Position numbers and translations under genes: made by a program
In this document: positions 1 through 11,599 of the stretch, in pieces
Layout of the letters: every line of letters starts with the position of its first letter
How positions within the stretch are numbered: position 1 is the first letter of the stretch
The notes under the pieces: model-generated
The model's input: the letters and a program-made list of their open reading frames with translations, nothing else
What the model was told of the DNA's origin: nothing
The model's database searches: none
Assembly (NCBI GenBank): GCA_002189035.1
Contig: NEEC01000016.1
Location: 1,635,001 to 1,699,000, forward strand
Source of the DNA: Utricularia gibba
Taxonomy: Eukaryota > Streptophyta > Magnoliopsida > Lamiales > Lentibulariaceae
DNA length: 64,000 nucleotides
Direction of reading: 5' to 3'

Positions 1-152
1 AAGCTGAGGTTAACAAAGGTCGTACCGTCAAAAAATTAAAACCTCGAGCTCGAGGGCGTAGTTATGCAATAAAAATAACTTCATGTCATATAACTATTGT
101 ATTGAAAGATATTTCTTTAGATGAATATGAAGATATGTATCCTTTAACATAA
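1..152 (+). pseudogene. rpl22: 3' end of plastid ribosomal protein L22 gene
   Basis: The first 152 bases read, from base 3, as the C-terminal ~49 residues of plastid uL22. The segment includes the conserved [12 protein letters not shown] stretch and ends in a TAA at 150-152, 47 bases before the rps3 start, as in the plastid operon. The 5' part lies outside the window. No lesion is visible in this part, but the surrounding block is a nuclear copy, so I do not expect it to make protein. Confidence 0.75.
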
Positions 153-199
153 CAAAGGGCAACTGTGGTATATCATGATGTATATAGTAGTGGGGTAGT

Positions 200-850
200 A
201 TGGGACAAAAAATAAATCCACTTGGTTTCCGGCTTGGTACAAGTCAAAGTCATCATTCCCTTTGGTTTGTACAACCAAAAAATTATTCTGAGGGTTTACA
301 AGAAAATGAAAAAATAAGAGATTTTATAAAAAATTATATACAAAAGAAAATGAGAATATCCTCTAGCGCCGAGAGAATTACCCGTATAGAGATTCAAAAA
401 AGAATCGATTTAATCCAGATAATAATCTTTATGGGATTTCCAAAGTTCTTAATCGAAAGTCGTCCCCGAGGAATCGAAGAATTAAAGATAAATCTACAAA
501 AGGAATTTCAGCATGTAAACCGAAAACTTAACATTGCTATTACAAAAATAGCAAAACCTTACGGAAACCCAACAATTCTTGCAGAATTTATAGCTGGACA
601 ATTAAAGAGTAGGGTTTCGTTTCGAAAAGCAATTAAAAAGGCTATTGAATTAACTGAACAAGCAGAGACAAAAGGAATTCAAATACAAATAGCAGGCCAT
701 ATTGACGGCAAAGAAATTGCACGTGTCGAATGGATCAGAGAGGGTAGGGTTCCCCTCCAAACTATTCGAGCTAAAATTGATTATTGTTCTTATACAGTTC
801 GAACTATCTATGGGGTATTAGACATAAGAATTTGGATTTTTTTTGAATAA
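200..850 (+). pseudogene. rps3: Plastid ribosomal protein S3 gene (open copy in a NUPT)
   Basis: The 216-codon open frame starts [13 protein letters not shown] and contains the plastid uS3 segments [16 protein letters not shown] and [20 protein letters not shown]. The length is close to the usual ~218 residues. In the plastid, uS3 is a 30S subunit protein at the mRNA entry site. The frame is fully open. Only the extreme C-terminus departs from the usual ending: the acidic tail is shortened to WIFFE beside a run of T residues. I class it as a NUPT copy because its neighbours rpl16 and rpl14 are broken. If the block were real plastid sequence, this gene would be functional. Confidence 0.8.
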
Positions 851-999
851 TAAGAAAACTTTAATTGGTTTTTCTTTATATCGATTGATTGATCAAAAAA
901 GGGAAGATTCATTCTTTCGCTTTTTTGAGCTAATCGAAATGATTCTTAATTCTATAGGTTTGAATAAAAATTCAATTCACTTTTTTTAATATAATTGCT

Positions 1000-1650
1000 A
1001 TGATTAGTGTGTGACTCGTTGGTTTTTTAGGATTAGGATTCAAAAAGACCAATCCATTAGTATAAAAACCAACCTATTAATTCGTATTATCTCGATCTAA
1101 AAAACCAGTCAAGATATGAGAAATCAGTCATATCTTTGAAGCAACTGAAAAAAACTTTAATTCTAAGATGAAATTGAAAGAAAAATAAAGAAGTAAAGTG
1201 TGGATAACTGGAAAAATGAGAGAAAGAAAGAAAAAACAATATCAATGATCTAAAATTTCAATATCAATATGTAAGGTCTAGGAGGCATCTCAGAAAAAAC
1301 AATGTAATAAAGCATAAATACTATTATCTATACTGAAAAATTAACCGAATCTTTCTTAACGAAGAAAGACTCAAAAGCTTCGAGCCAATAAAGACTAACA
1401 GGATTGACTCAAAATGAAATTGGATTATGAGCTCCGTTATAGAATTCTGACCTAATCATTAAATACGAAGCAGTGGGAACGATGGAAACTTTGAATACAA
1501 ACATTTTTAATGAATCGTACTGATTCACTAGTTAGGATGGCGAAATGAACAAAAAAAAATTCATATATTTTAAGAAAATATAAACAAGTGCTACGAAGAT
1601 TGCAAGAGTAAGCAAGAGTAAATATTCGCCCTCGAAAACTTTATTTATTT
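1000..1650 (+). pseudogene. rpl16: rpl16 exon 1 and partial group II intron; exon 2 missing
   Basis: Plastid rpl16 has a 9-base first exon followed by a ~1-kb group II intron. Here ATGATTAGT (1000-1008) is followed directly by GTGTGACTCG, which fits the group II 5' consensus GUGYG. Intron-like sequence follows. The ~400-base second exon, which encodes nearly all of uL16, is not found before rpl14 begins at 1869. The gene therefore lacks its coding body. The 3' limit of intron-derived sequence is uncertain; 1650-1868 could be rearranged spacer. Confidence 0.65.
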
Positions 1651-1868
1651 ATTGTTGAATTAGTAAACATGGATAAAGATCAGCAGAACGTTACAACTAT
1701 CAGCGTCCAAATTGCCCATACGAACGCAATTTATTATTTCGGGATAAAAATGTAGAATTGACAGGTGTTAGTTTGTGGAATGAAACAAAAGTACAGTTTT
1801 TTTGAACACAAAATATTTCTTTTATTTTCTTTATCTTTTGCATTGGAAGAATAGACTAAAAATTTTAT

Positions 1869-2236
1869 ATGATTCAACCCCAGACCCATTTAAATGTTGC
1901 AGATAACAGCGGGGCTCGCGAATTGATGTGTATTCGAATCCTAGGAGCTAAAATCGTCGATATGCGCATATTGGCGACATTATTGTTGCTGTGATCAAAG
2001 AAGCAGTGCCAAATATGCCTCTAGAAAAATCTGAAGTAGTCAGAGCTGTAATTGTTCGTACCCGTAAAGAACTTAAACGTGCCAATGGTATGATGATAAG
2101 ATATGATGACAACGCTGCTGTTGTGATTGATCAAGAAGGAAACCCAAAAGGGACTCGAATTTTTGGTGCACTCCCTAGGGAATTGAGACAATTCAATTTT
2201 ACTAAAATAGTTTCATTAGCTCCTGAGGTATTATAA
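1869..2236 (+). pseudogene. rpl14: Plastid ribosomal protein L14 gene with a 1-base deletion
   Basis: The ATG at 1869 opens the normal uL14 N-terminus ([19 protein letters not shown]), but the frame is lost at about 1950, in the GGAGCTA-AAATCG stretch. One base fewer is present than the codons for the expected GASNRR segment need. The rest of the protein then continues in another frame from about 1991 to the stop at 2236 ([26 protein letters not shown]). Apart from this lesion the gene is nearly full length (122 codons expected). The frameshift is the clearest sign that this is a decayed nuclear copy. Confidence 0.85.
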
Positions 2237-2569
2237 ATATAAAAAAATTAATATCTTTTCTTTGGCGTATTTGAAAGAAATCGATTCAGAACTAGATTAA
2301 TTCATGGATTGGGTGTTATGCATATACCTTGATGAAAAATTCCTATTTAGAAACCAATACCAATAAAAAAAAAGAAAAACATGTTGATTATATCCAATTT
2401 TTTAAATACTATGGTGGTTCCGTCAACAAGGGCGTTCTATACACTATATGGAACTTGAATTGACCGTCTAAGAATAGGAAAATGACTCATATTGTGCTAC
2501 ATAACTCAAGTTTAATATATATTTTAATATTTTTGTGACTAGTACCATCTTTGCATCTTTTATTTCTAG

Positions 2570-3628
2570 TTGGGACTAAATTACAATTTAGTCCCAACCT
2601 TAGTCCTAATAGTTCACTTGAGCAATATAGTGTATGTCAATAACCTAAATTCCAAGGAGCAGAATATGAATAGTGCAACGGCAGAAGATGAGGCCAAAAT
2701 GTGAAAAGAAGGACATAAAATCCAAGCAGAGGAAAAGGAAGATTTTGGACATAAAATGAGACAAGATGGAGAGAGAAAGGAGGATCTCTCCTATTGAAGA
2801 ATGCGCTAGATAATTTTGGGGAGGGGAGGATTGGAGAAAAAAATCGCAAGAATCAGAAAGAAGAATGCAGAAGACGATCCAAGAAAACAAGCTTCCTTTT
2901 GAAGATTTCTTCTACTCTTGAAGAACATTATTCCTAATTGAGGCTAGTTTTTAGTTTTTCTAGGTGAAAGATTTACTGTTTATGTTTTGTTATACATTCT
3001 CTACTTTTTAACTTTGAGACCAGAATAGTGATTATAATATGTCACCAAAGCGTTTTTCTTTTCCTTATCATGATTAGTTAAAGCACCTAGTGATGCCTTG
3101 GGATAAAGGGGTTAACAAGTTTATTGCTCACTAAAACATATTAGCCAAATATCACATTATTTCCTTACAAACCAAGATAGATCTTGGAGGAGGAAGTTGT
3201 GAAACTTATTAAAAAACTTTAATTAGAGGTAGACCAAAAATTAGGAAAAGAAAGATTTGGATAGATTTAGGCCTTTGCTTGTTATGTGAATGATCTATGA
3301 TTTAGGTGGAATAGTTATAACAATTTGCATATTAATCCTAGGACTTCCAAGGCACCATCCATCTCATATTAGATATAACCGAGTTCAAAGTTTGTTACTT
3401 TTCTTTATTATATTATATCATAAATTTGTCTTAATCCTAGTTTAGACTAAATCTATCAATGTGATACTGATTGTATGCATTGATAATGGCATGACAAGAA
3501 CTTGCTCTTCGTGTTTGACCCTTATTCACTATGCTCATAATTGTATTATGTTTGAATATGTATTAAGCTTATAAATTTTATTTGATAGAAGAATTTGCAA
3601 TTTTAATGACATTGCTAAAATTTTTCAT
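2570..3628 (+). mobile_element. Gypsy-type LTR, copy A (probably solo, 5' end lost)
   Basis: This stretch aligns by eye along about 1 kb with 48844-49888. Shared landmarks are GTTGGGACTAAAT near the start, AAGGAGC followed by a purine-rich tract, a GTGCCTTGGG-type stretch, ACCAATTT-like sequence and TCACTATGCTCATAATTGT near the end. Copy A lacks the first ~120 bases of the family, which begin TGATAACGCATATTTTTG in the other copy. It ends in TTTTTCA, directly joined to copia gag-like sequence at 3629, so it appears to have inserted into that copia element or recombined with it. No coding capacity was seen. Confidence 0.6.
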
Positions 3629-6600
3629 TTATTAGACACTTGCTTCAAACCATTGAGAGAACAATGCATCAAAGACATATTACAAAAGTTCCTTATTGGC
3701 CTCAACCCAGAGTTTGATGCAATGTGACAACAACTCCTCAATCAAAAAACATTTACCAAGTATAAATGAAGCCTATCAAGCTGCGTTTCAAGAGGAGAAT
3801 CAACTAAAGAAACTAATGCTCCCCTCAAAAGTGTCTGCACTTCATGGCCAAGGAACCACAGTCCCACCCACTCTTGAAACCAAAACAAGAGAATCCTAGG
3901 GAACCAAGAATTCTAGGAAGTATTCTCACACAAATCACAGTATAGACCAATGTTGGAAAATCATCGATGTTCCCTCTTGAATACAGAAAGGGCGACAAGA
4001 AAGGAAAAAGGAACAAGCATACTATATTTAATTCTAACCTTGTTCAAAGTGTTTTGAAGGAACACCACACTACAATTGAAGAAGTCATCTCACTCACCAG
4101 AGGCCAACTACAATCTCTACTACAAAAATCTAATAAGGCAAAGAACTTAGGATCAAAGAATGCAAAGGCCTCTGCAACATCCAAATCAAGAGACCACACA
4201 CTGCAATAAATCAAGGAGAAATCCCAACCATGAACTCTTTTGTGAGTAGCATCATCGATTTACAAAATTGATTTTGGGCTAACGAACATATGTGCTATAA
4301 CCTTGAATTATTTGAATCCTATAAACCATTCCCTACACATGAGGTTTAGAATAATCACACAATGCTAGTGCATAACATTGGAAGTGTTAAACTAAATCAA
4401 CACATCACATTGCATAATGTGCTACACATACCTTCGTTTGCTGTCAATCTCATCTTTGTGTATCAGCTTCTATCTAAAAGCAACACACTACAGGTGTTTA
4501 TGATTAACCAATGTTTGTTGTAGGACTCATCATGTCCAACGATGATGATTGAGAAGGTTAGATGTTGTCATGGACTTTATGTGTTTGAACATTCTGCTGT
4601 CAAAACAGAAACTTTAATTTCTTTTCTTGATTCAACATTGCCGAATATCATTCATTCTTTAAAAATTAGTGGCTTGCACACATTTTACTTATGGCGTCAC
4701 ATGATGGGTCATCCCTCCCACTCAATTTTAGCACAATTGTCACAAACACATCCCATGATTTATAGCATGCTCACACATATATGTACAACATGCTCTCGGG
4801 CAAAATAATGAAAACTTTCATTCATTGTCTATAAAAGATATTCTAACCTTTTCGATCTGATTTATATAGATACATGGGGACCCTACAAGACATAGGCTCG
4901 AGGTGAATATAAGTGGTTTCTAACAATTGTTGAGGATGCAACAAGAGCAACATAGATGACCTTATGAAACTAAAATCCAAGGTACCAATAGTTATCACCT
5001 CGTTCATCTAACAAATAGAAACACAATTTGGGAATCGAATAAAAATCATCCGTAGTGATCAAGCTTTGGAGTATTCACTTGTGGAGTTTGAAAAACTGGA
5101 CATCTTGTATCACAAAAACAGTGTGGAAGTAGCAAAACAAAACGAGGTGGTAGAGCAATGACATCAACACCTCTTAAACATTGCTCATGTGCTACTTTTC
5201 CAAGCCGATCTACCGAAACAATTCTAGGTGATGTGGTTCTCACAACAACTTATCTACTCAATTGAATGTCAATCAAATGACTAGAGTTTCTCACCCCCTA
5301 TAAAAAACTCATGGGAAAACAACCCACCTATAATCACATCCGAGTCATTGGATGCCCCTGTTTCGTGTCAACTCTAAAACACGGATGCTTCAAGCTAGAC
5401 TCGAGAGCATGATGATGCATATTCCTTGGATATTCCCAAGGAATAAAAGGCTACACACTATATGATCTTGACACTAACAAAACCTTCATCTCTCAAAACG
5501 TTATCTTCCATGAATTTGTGTTTCCATTTTCCTCTAACTTTTGCTCTTACCTGAATGCAGAATACGGGTTTGAGATGAACAGACCCGGCGATGACAAAGA
5601 TGACCTAATGTGCATACTGGGAGGAAAGTCCATCAACACTGATACCATTAGGTCTGATGCTGAAAATGGGCTGCACCTCACCTCAGAAAGCTCAAACCCC
5701 GCCTCTCCGAGCAATCGAAATATAAGTGCCGAAGAAGTAGGGGATGAACCTACTTTGGAAAATGGAGGAAATCTACTTAGGGATGAATCAAATACAAACA
5801 TCTCTAGTCCATAAGTCCCCAGACCAGACCATTTTCAACAAACCCGATGCAAGAAAATTAGAGGCCACAACGAACATAATGTCTCCTGACGTATCTTAAT
5901 ATCTATTCACATAATCTACAAGATCCTCAAGCCCACTGTAGAACCAGCTATTCAGTTCAATCCTATTTGGGAATTGACCGACTTGGCAAGGCTTATGCCA
6001 ACTTCTACAGAAATATCATTCAATTATCAGAACTGCAATCGTTTGCTAAAGTAGTAGCTCTACTAGAATGGATAGAACTGATGAAGAGGGAGTTGAAAGC
6101 CATGGAATCAAACAACACATGGAAAATTGTGGAAATACTGAAAAATACACATACAATTGATTGTCACTGACTATACAAGAACAAACTCCTCACAGATTGA
6201 ACACTTGAAAGAAGAAAAGCTCGGTTGGTAGCATGAGGTTCAGTAAGTGCAAGGAGTCGATTCTGAAGAAATGTTTAGCCCAATAACTAAACACACCACC
6301 ATGAGAACATTCTTTGGAATTGCTATTGCTAATAAATATAACCTCAGACAACTAGACATATAGGCTGTTTTATCTTACTTACAATTGATTATAAATTGCT
6401 TATAATTTATAAAATTGTTTTATTCACTACTTAGAAGTGAATTTAAAATAATACTTTTAAATTACTTATAAGTTAAATTTATAAGTAAAAAAAATGTACT
6501 TATGTTTTTTTCTTATAAATTTAGTTACTTATAAGTTAGATTTGTAATTTAAGTTACTTATAAGCTAAATTTGTCAAATTAAACACTATATACTTATATG

Positions 6601-7115
6601 TAACTTATAAGTTTAAAATTAAAAGTAAATAATAATAAAAGTTATACAAAACACGCTCCTAAATAGATAATGCCTTCCTAATGTTGACCAAGAAGAGTGC
6701 ATATACATGGGCATTCCCCCCATGCTACCAACATGGTAAGAAGGTTAGTGCAAATGAAAATTAGTATGTAAATTGCAGAAAACTCTATACGGTCTCAAGC
6801 AATCCTTAAGATATTGGAACTGCAAGTTTACAGAAACGTTATGAGAGTTTGGATGCAAATAGAGTAAGGCCAACCCGTCTTTATTCACCAAGCAGACACC
6901 TGTAGGGGAACTCCTAGTGCTACTAGTATATGAGGATGATATTGTTATTGACAGCACGTCTACACCACTTGTGGAATCTCTAGTTTGATTGTTGATAGGA
7001 AAATTCAAGCTAAAAGATCTCGTTCACCCTCATTACTTTCTTGAGTAGAAGTGGCACATTCGAAGCAACCTTGGACTCAACCTGTACCTGCAGGTCACTC
7101 GAGTACGGTTTGCTA
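3629..7115 (+). mobile_element. Degenerate Ty1/copia retrotransposon (gag to reverse transcriptase)
   Basis: Translation in shifting frames gives copia landmarks in order. A UBN2-type gag segment lies at 3630-3900, a gag-pre-integrase segment with a zinc-binding-like HMMGHPS and CTTC pattern at 4540-4800, and integrase remnants at 4850-5500 (FLGYSQGIKGY and FISQNVIFHE near 5430-5515). Reverse transcriptase starts at about 6060 (EWIELMKRELKAMESNNTW) and continues past an inserted MITE to YEDDI-like sequence near 6930 and HYFLE near 7035. Many stops and frameshifts are present. The element is inactive and probably continues as the RNase H fragment at 9489. Confidence 0.8.
6361..6661. mobile_element. 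MITE-like insertion inside the copia reverse transcriptase
   Basis: This ~300-bp, very AT-rich, non-coding segment interrupts the reverse transcriptase frame between RQLD-like and NAFLN-like codons. Its ends form an imperfect inverted repeat: TAGGCTGTTTTAT at the left, and the complement of the right end reads TAGGAGCGTGTTTTGTAT. The interior carries many copies of ACTTATAAGTTA-type sequence on both strands. These traits fit a small non-autonomous DNA transposon, hAT-like by its termini. I could not define a clean target-site duplication. Confidence 0.6.
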
Positions 7116-7960
7116 GGTCATGACCTATTAGGTTTCGATGGGTTTCCCTCACTTCATTTCAATTTCTCTTTAGACTGAAATGAAATGAGTATGGTTGGTT
7201 TAGCTTCCTAAAGCTATTGAAGTTTCATTTGGTTTTGATGGCAATCTTTATTTCATATCACACAGCGAGATCTTCAATTCAAATTTTCCCATATATTTTG
7301 GTTTATTGTGTATGAAATTCTTTTTCTAGATTAATGTGCATAAGTTGAAAAGAGGCATGGATATGCGATCAATAACAATTAATGGTGAATACCATCATAT
7401 TCTACTGTCCCACGAGTGGAAAGTTTTTTTTTACCAAAATCATGATATTTGAACTGAAAAACTAATTAATAAACAAATAAAAAAGAAAAACACAACAGAA
7501 GGAAGTAAACTGAAACCCAAGAAACACATCTAAGTACTAAATAAAACTGTAGCAAAAAAGAAGTCCTTGATTCATTACTAGAAGTTTAGCATAAGGTGAA
7601 TATTGTTCTACAGTTGCAAGAAACCCCATCAGCAGTGTGTATTGGCATATTGTTCTCGAAATTATGCTGCACAGTCACCTCGTGATTCAAAATACTAGTA
7701 GGAGGTCCTATTTTTTGAACGAGAATTACAAGAAAGAATCATAAAATGAATTACACCTTTTAATATTTGTAAAGTTAAAATGAATGAAGATAAACGAGCT
7801 ATAGTAATAATATACAAGTTTTCCCTCATTTTTCTAGGATTAGGATTGGCTGTATAGTTTCGAACAACATAGGCGGTGTTAAAAACTTTTTTTGTTAGTT
7901 TTAGATAAACAAATTAAATGTTTAAAGCATAAAAAAGAAAAAAAAGTACACTTTTTTTTC
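7116..7960. other. Unassigned repeat-rich spacer
   Basis: I see no gene here. The sequence lies between the end of copia reverse transcriptase homology and the start of hAT homology. It contains no coding stretch that I recognise, and is probably transposon-derived non-coding sequence. Confidence 0.4.
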
Positions 7961-7969
7961 AAATGTAGA

Positions 7970-9390
7970 ACCATCATCTTCGTCACCATCATCATCATCT
8001 TGATCTTGATTTTAATCCGTGAGAAACAATACTACTAAACTTTGTTCTTGACCCTTGCATTTTTTGTGCATCTCTTTCTCATCTAAGCGACCTTGCACGT
8101 TTTTGTGATACTACTAGGAGAAGCTGAAACCATAACATGAAAATTATCTATTCTCAAAGATTGGTCAGATTCAGCCACCTTAGAAACAAATCTAGCTCAA
8201 TTAGCCTCAGTCTCAAATAAGTCATACAAATGTTTTAAAACAGTGATAGTATTGTCTTATATATATATATATATATTAAGCATTAGGTTGACATAATGGA
8301 AACTTAAGAAAATAAACATAAGAAAAATAAACTTTCAAATTAGTTTGTAAAATAGTAGCTTCAACTCTCAGATCAAATATATTAGAGACAAGAAATAGAA
8401 TATGAACATTGAGAAAATATTTAACAAATTTTTCAACCATAACTAAAATAATTTATAACAAAAACTTAACTTCAACATATTTGTTAAAGTTTATTGAAAT
8501 TGTAACCTAAGCTGGCAATACTAAATGAGTGTGGGATAATAACAACCACTAAATAGAGTAGTGTATTTCTAAAAAAAGATCAAGTATTTCACACAAAGTC
8601 TGAAATTTCAAAGGTATTTCAGAATCAATTGAACAATTTTGATCAGCATGCATTCTCATTAATACGGGAATAATACTCTTATATGTAAACAAAGACCTAA
8701 GCATGTGAAAAGAAGAATTCCATTTAGTTGGACAATTCTTTTTTAAAGTTCTATATGCAATGTCTCTAATCTTTTGAAAATGGCTCTTTTAGACATGAAT
8801 TTTTTTATTAACTTAATCAACTTACATAATAAAACAAGAGTCTTGGCAAATACTCATAAAGCATCTTGCACACATAAATTCAAAAAATGGCACACACATC
8901 TTGAATGAAAAAAAACACCACCTAAAGGAGGATTAATGGAAGATTTCAAGACTGAAATAGCATTTGAATTGTTAAAAACATTATCAAGAATAACAAAAAA
9001 TACATGTTTAACAAAACCATATTCAACACAAACACTAGTAATCAATTGAGCAATTTGAATACCGGTGTGTGGAGTTTCATAAGGTCTAAATGCTAAAACT
9101 CTTTTTTGTATAATCTACAAATCATTAAGCCAATTAGCAGTTACAACAACATAATCCTCACCATTATTACCATGTCAACCATTAGCAGTCAATGCAAACC
9201 ATTTTAGAAATTGAAATGATGAAATTAAAGCTGTTATTTTCTTTTCAAATTTGTCAAAAGCAATTCAAAAAGCTTTTCTTCTAGAAAAAGCATCCAACAA
9301 CATTCAAAGTAAATTGAAAAGTATTACTAGTATATCTATCAAGATATTTGTTCACTATATGTCTCAAAAAATTTGAAGTTAAACCACCTT
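7970..9390 (-). mobile_element. Degenerate hAT transposase, copy 1
   Basis: On the minus strand, scattered frames give the central part of an hAT transposase of the plant RICESLEEPER/DAYSLEEPER type. A segment like VLAFRPYETPHTG (near 9085) is followed by VILDNVFNNSNA and HSRCVCHFLNLCVQD (8854-9045), which match the family's DNAxxN and CxxHxLNL motifs. A downstream NCPTKWNSS-like segment lies near 8720 and LCEILDLF near 8590. Stops and frame changes break it throughout, so it is inactive. It lies inside the broken copia element and likely inserted there. Confidence 0.7.
8259..8276. repeat. AT microsatellite
   Basis: A short run of alternating A and T, about nine dinucleotide units, inside the hAT remnant. 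Confidence 0.9.
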
Positions 9391-9488
9391 TTCCATTCTT
9401 ACAAAAACATAACAATATTTGCATATAGTCTTTCCTTTTACCAAATCATGCACAAAGTGCTCACATTGCACTTATTCCCACTATTGGA

Positions 9489-9840
9489 TCGGTTATGTTT
9501 AGCTAGAGTTCAGAAAAACAAAGTAGCGTTGCTCAATCCACAATGGAGGCAAAGTATGTTGCTACTGTCTTAACAATTAATCATGCTATTTGGCTTCGCA
9601 AGATGGCAATGAACTAGATTTACAATTGATGGGCTTATTGTCATCTTATGTGATTCTAAGTCGGCAATAGCTATTACTAAAAATTTAGTGTTCCATGGAA
9701 AAACTAAACGTATACATATTAAGTTCCATATGGTTCGAGAAGTTGAGGAGATCAAAGAAGTGCTGGTGCATTGTTCTTTTGAGGACTCGGTAGTGACATA
9801 TTCACAAAGCATCTTCCCCCCTACGATGTTTCAGCATATG
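9489..9840 (+). mobile_element. Copia RNase H fragment
   Basis: The frames give SSEKQSSVAQSTMEAKYVAT (about 9508-9570), then an AIWLRKM segment, then LCDSKSAIAITKN and KRIHIKFHMVRE (near 9645-9740). These are the conserved RNase H stretches of Ty1/copia polyproteins, including the STMEA and DSKSAI blocks. Stops are present. Orientation and content fit the missing 3' part of the copia element at 3629-7115, separated from it by the hAT insertion and spacer. Confidence 0.75.
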
Positions 9841-9863
9841 TTATAAGATATTAAGGAGGCATT

Positions 9864-10120
9864 TGTTGGAGTTAACAAGAGTAATCTCATGGAATCTATT
9901 AAGGAAGTTACTTTGATCACTTAGCAAACCTTGAGCTACTGAAGAATCTAGTGGAGTGATCAATCACTTGAAGTTGAATTAGTCTTGTTTAGTTGTATTG
10001 AAATGTGGGTTATGTCCTTAAACTTTGGTTATGGGACAACTACAAAACTATGTGTGTAAGTTCATTATGGTATTAGTTCCATGAATAAAAGTTTTTCCAC
10101 TATTTCATGTTTTGAAACAT
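9864..10120 (+). repeat. Start of a copia LTR
   Basis: About 25 bases after the RNase H homology the sequence begins TGTTGGAGTT, a typical copia LTR start just behind a purine-rich AAGGAGG stretch that could be the polypurine tract. LTR-like, non-coding sequence follows. The right end is not resolved; the limit given is approximate. Confidence 0.45.
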
Positions 10121-10980
10121 TTTGCAATAATATAATGTCCAGTGGGATCAAAACCTTGGCCGATGAATCTTCAACGGCTACCTGACGTAAGGGTTTGGGA
10201 ATGAGAAGCCTTCTAAGCCCGAAAGGGAGTGAGGCTATTAGGTTCACCATGGCTAGGACCTCTTCCAACAACAACACATTTTTGCCATAAGAAAACTGCT
10301 TAAGGATTTTTGGGTCACTCTGTGTGTTCATGTTACTTTAGTTATGCTTAGACGTGTTAGTCTATACCAAGCTAACTCTCTAACAAACATGAGTGCATGC
10401 AAGGAGGCAAGGTGGAGCAACATGAGCAAGGAAGAGAGGTTGGCAATGAAGTCACTCGAGTCAAATGAGATGGTGGAAATCAAAAAATCACAAGTGTTTC
10501 GTATTGCATTTCATGCATGTGTTATTCTTTCAATACTATGTTGAAGTTGGGTTTCTATTGAGCTAAGTATGATGCAATTTTTTAGTAAACCTATGTCTTA
10601 CGCTAAATCAACAAAAACCTCTCGAAAATATCAAACCAAAAGAGACGTAAGCACCATTTGAGAGGGTAACACTCAAAATGGCTATAGTGTCGAGTTGGGG
10701 TGTCACATTTTTGTTATTAAATCCAAGTTCACTCAAGTCAGTCATTTGTGTTGTCTTCTGTTGGACTGGATAACAGTAAGTGAAATGATATTTATAGGTG
10801 AGATTTGGGTATAGGAATCCAATGGGGGCACAAGTGGGGATAATGCCTCACGAGTGAGAAGTAAGAACACATCCAAGGTCCACATATAGGCAGCAAGGGA
10901 CAAACATCATACACAAAGGAAAATTCCTAGGTGGATGGAAGAATTAAGAAGTTTGCTATATCAATACACGTCGTAGTAGG
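10121..10980. other. Unassigned spacer
   Basis: No gene or recognisable element was found. Short open frames here have no motif I recognise. It is probably LTR or retrotransposon-derived sequence. Confidence 0.35.
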
Positions 10981-10984
10981 ACAT

Positions 10985-11335
10985 AAGAGTTTCGAAACCC
11001 TTATTGCATATAAAGCATAAGGTGATAAAAGCCTGGATATTGTCAAAAGAAATGTATAAGAAAATGAGATACATCAATCAAGTCTACATAAGTATTTTCT
11101 ACTTCTATGTATAATATTCAGCAATACTCCAAAGTTCATATGAACGTTAATGCAGGTTACAATTTTGTTGCAGGCTTAATGTAGCACAATTACAATCCTT
11201 TTGTTTAGACCTAAATCAAACTCTTACATAATTAAAGTGTCTTGATCAGCCCATTGATCCAGGCCTAATCTAAGCATTTCCTTCCCTAATCACCGTGTAG
11301 TGTTTGCTTGACATGAGATGGATTTTCTGATCTAA
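10985..11335 (-). repeat. Left LTR-like flank of the minus-strand copia
   Basis: The sequence 10985-11170 is repeated in the same orientation at 14725-14925 (shared TTTCGAAACCCTTATT-type start, GAAATGTATAAGAAAA, AAGTATTTTCTACT, CAGCAATACTCCAAAGTTCATATGAA-type end). The sequence 11190-11335 is repeated at 16040-16200 (ACAATCCTTTTGTT, CCCATTGATCCAG, AGATGGATTTTCT). The two parts flank copia coding remnants read on the minus strand, so this looks like that element's 3' LTR. Confidence 0.6.
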
Positions 11336-11599
11336 AGTTCTTGACACATTCATCATTCCCCCATGACAAGAAAATTCAGCATGACTTGGGCAATCGTCGC
11401 AATTTATCTTGGGTGAGCTTTGTTTTCAAGTATGACTTTGAGCATAATCTAAGCTTTTTGCATTTGCACCTATCTCAATTGAACTTTTTGGCTGTTTTCC
11501 ATCCTTTAAGTGACTCAAGTTTTCATTGTAGTAAGAGGGTTCTCAAAGAATAAAGTGATTGTTGCTCCCCTTCTGCAAGTTTCAACCAGGCATACTATT

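Larger units (their letters stand above)
1..2300 (+). other. Nuclear plastid DNA insertion (NUPT), rpl22-rps3-rpl16-rpl14 block
   Basis: The gene order rpl22, rps3, rpl16, rpl14 on one strand is that of the angiosperm plastid ribosomal-protein operon, seen here at the left edge of a window otherwise made of nuclear genes and retrotransposons. The plastid match is clear to the rpl14 stop at 2236. The exact right edge, between 2236 and about 2500, cannot be fixed by eye. Damage inside the block (rpl16 exon 2 missing, rpl14 frameshift) supports a non-functional nuclear copy rather than real plastid DNA. The block continues off the left edge of the window. A chimeric assembly is the main alternative. 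Confidence 0.8.

Noticed and set aside
200-850. rps3 as a functional plastid gene, with the window being plastid DNA
   Set aside because: The rest of the window is clearly nuclear (intron-rich genes, LTR elements), and the adjoining rpl16 and rpl14 are broken.
8259-8276. AT runs as promoter TATA boxes
   Set aside because: They are simple microsatellites in transposon debris with no gene starting nearby.
10065-10331. An 88-codon minus-strand frame as a gene
   Set aside because: It lies in what looks like copia LTR sequence and has no recognised domain.
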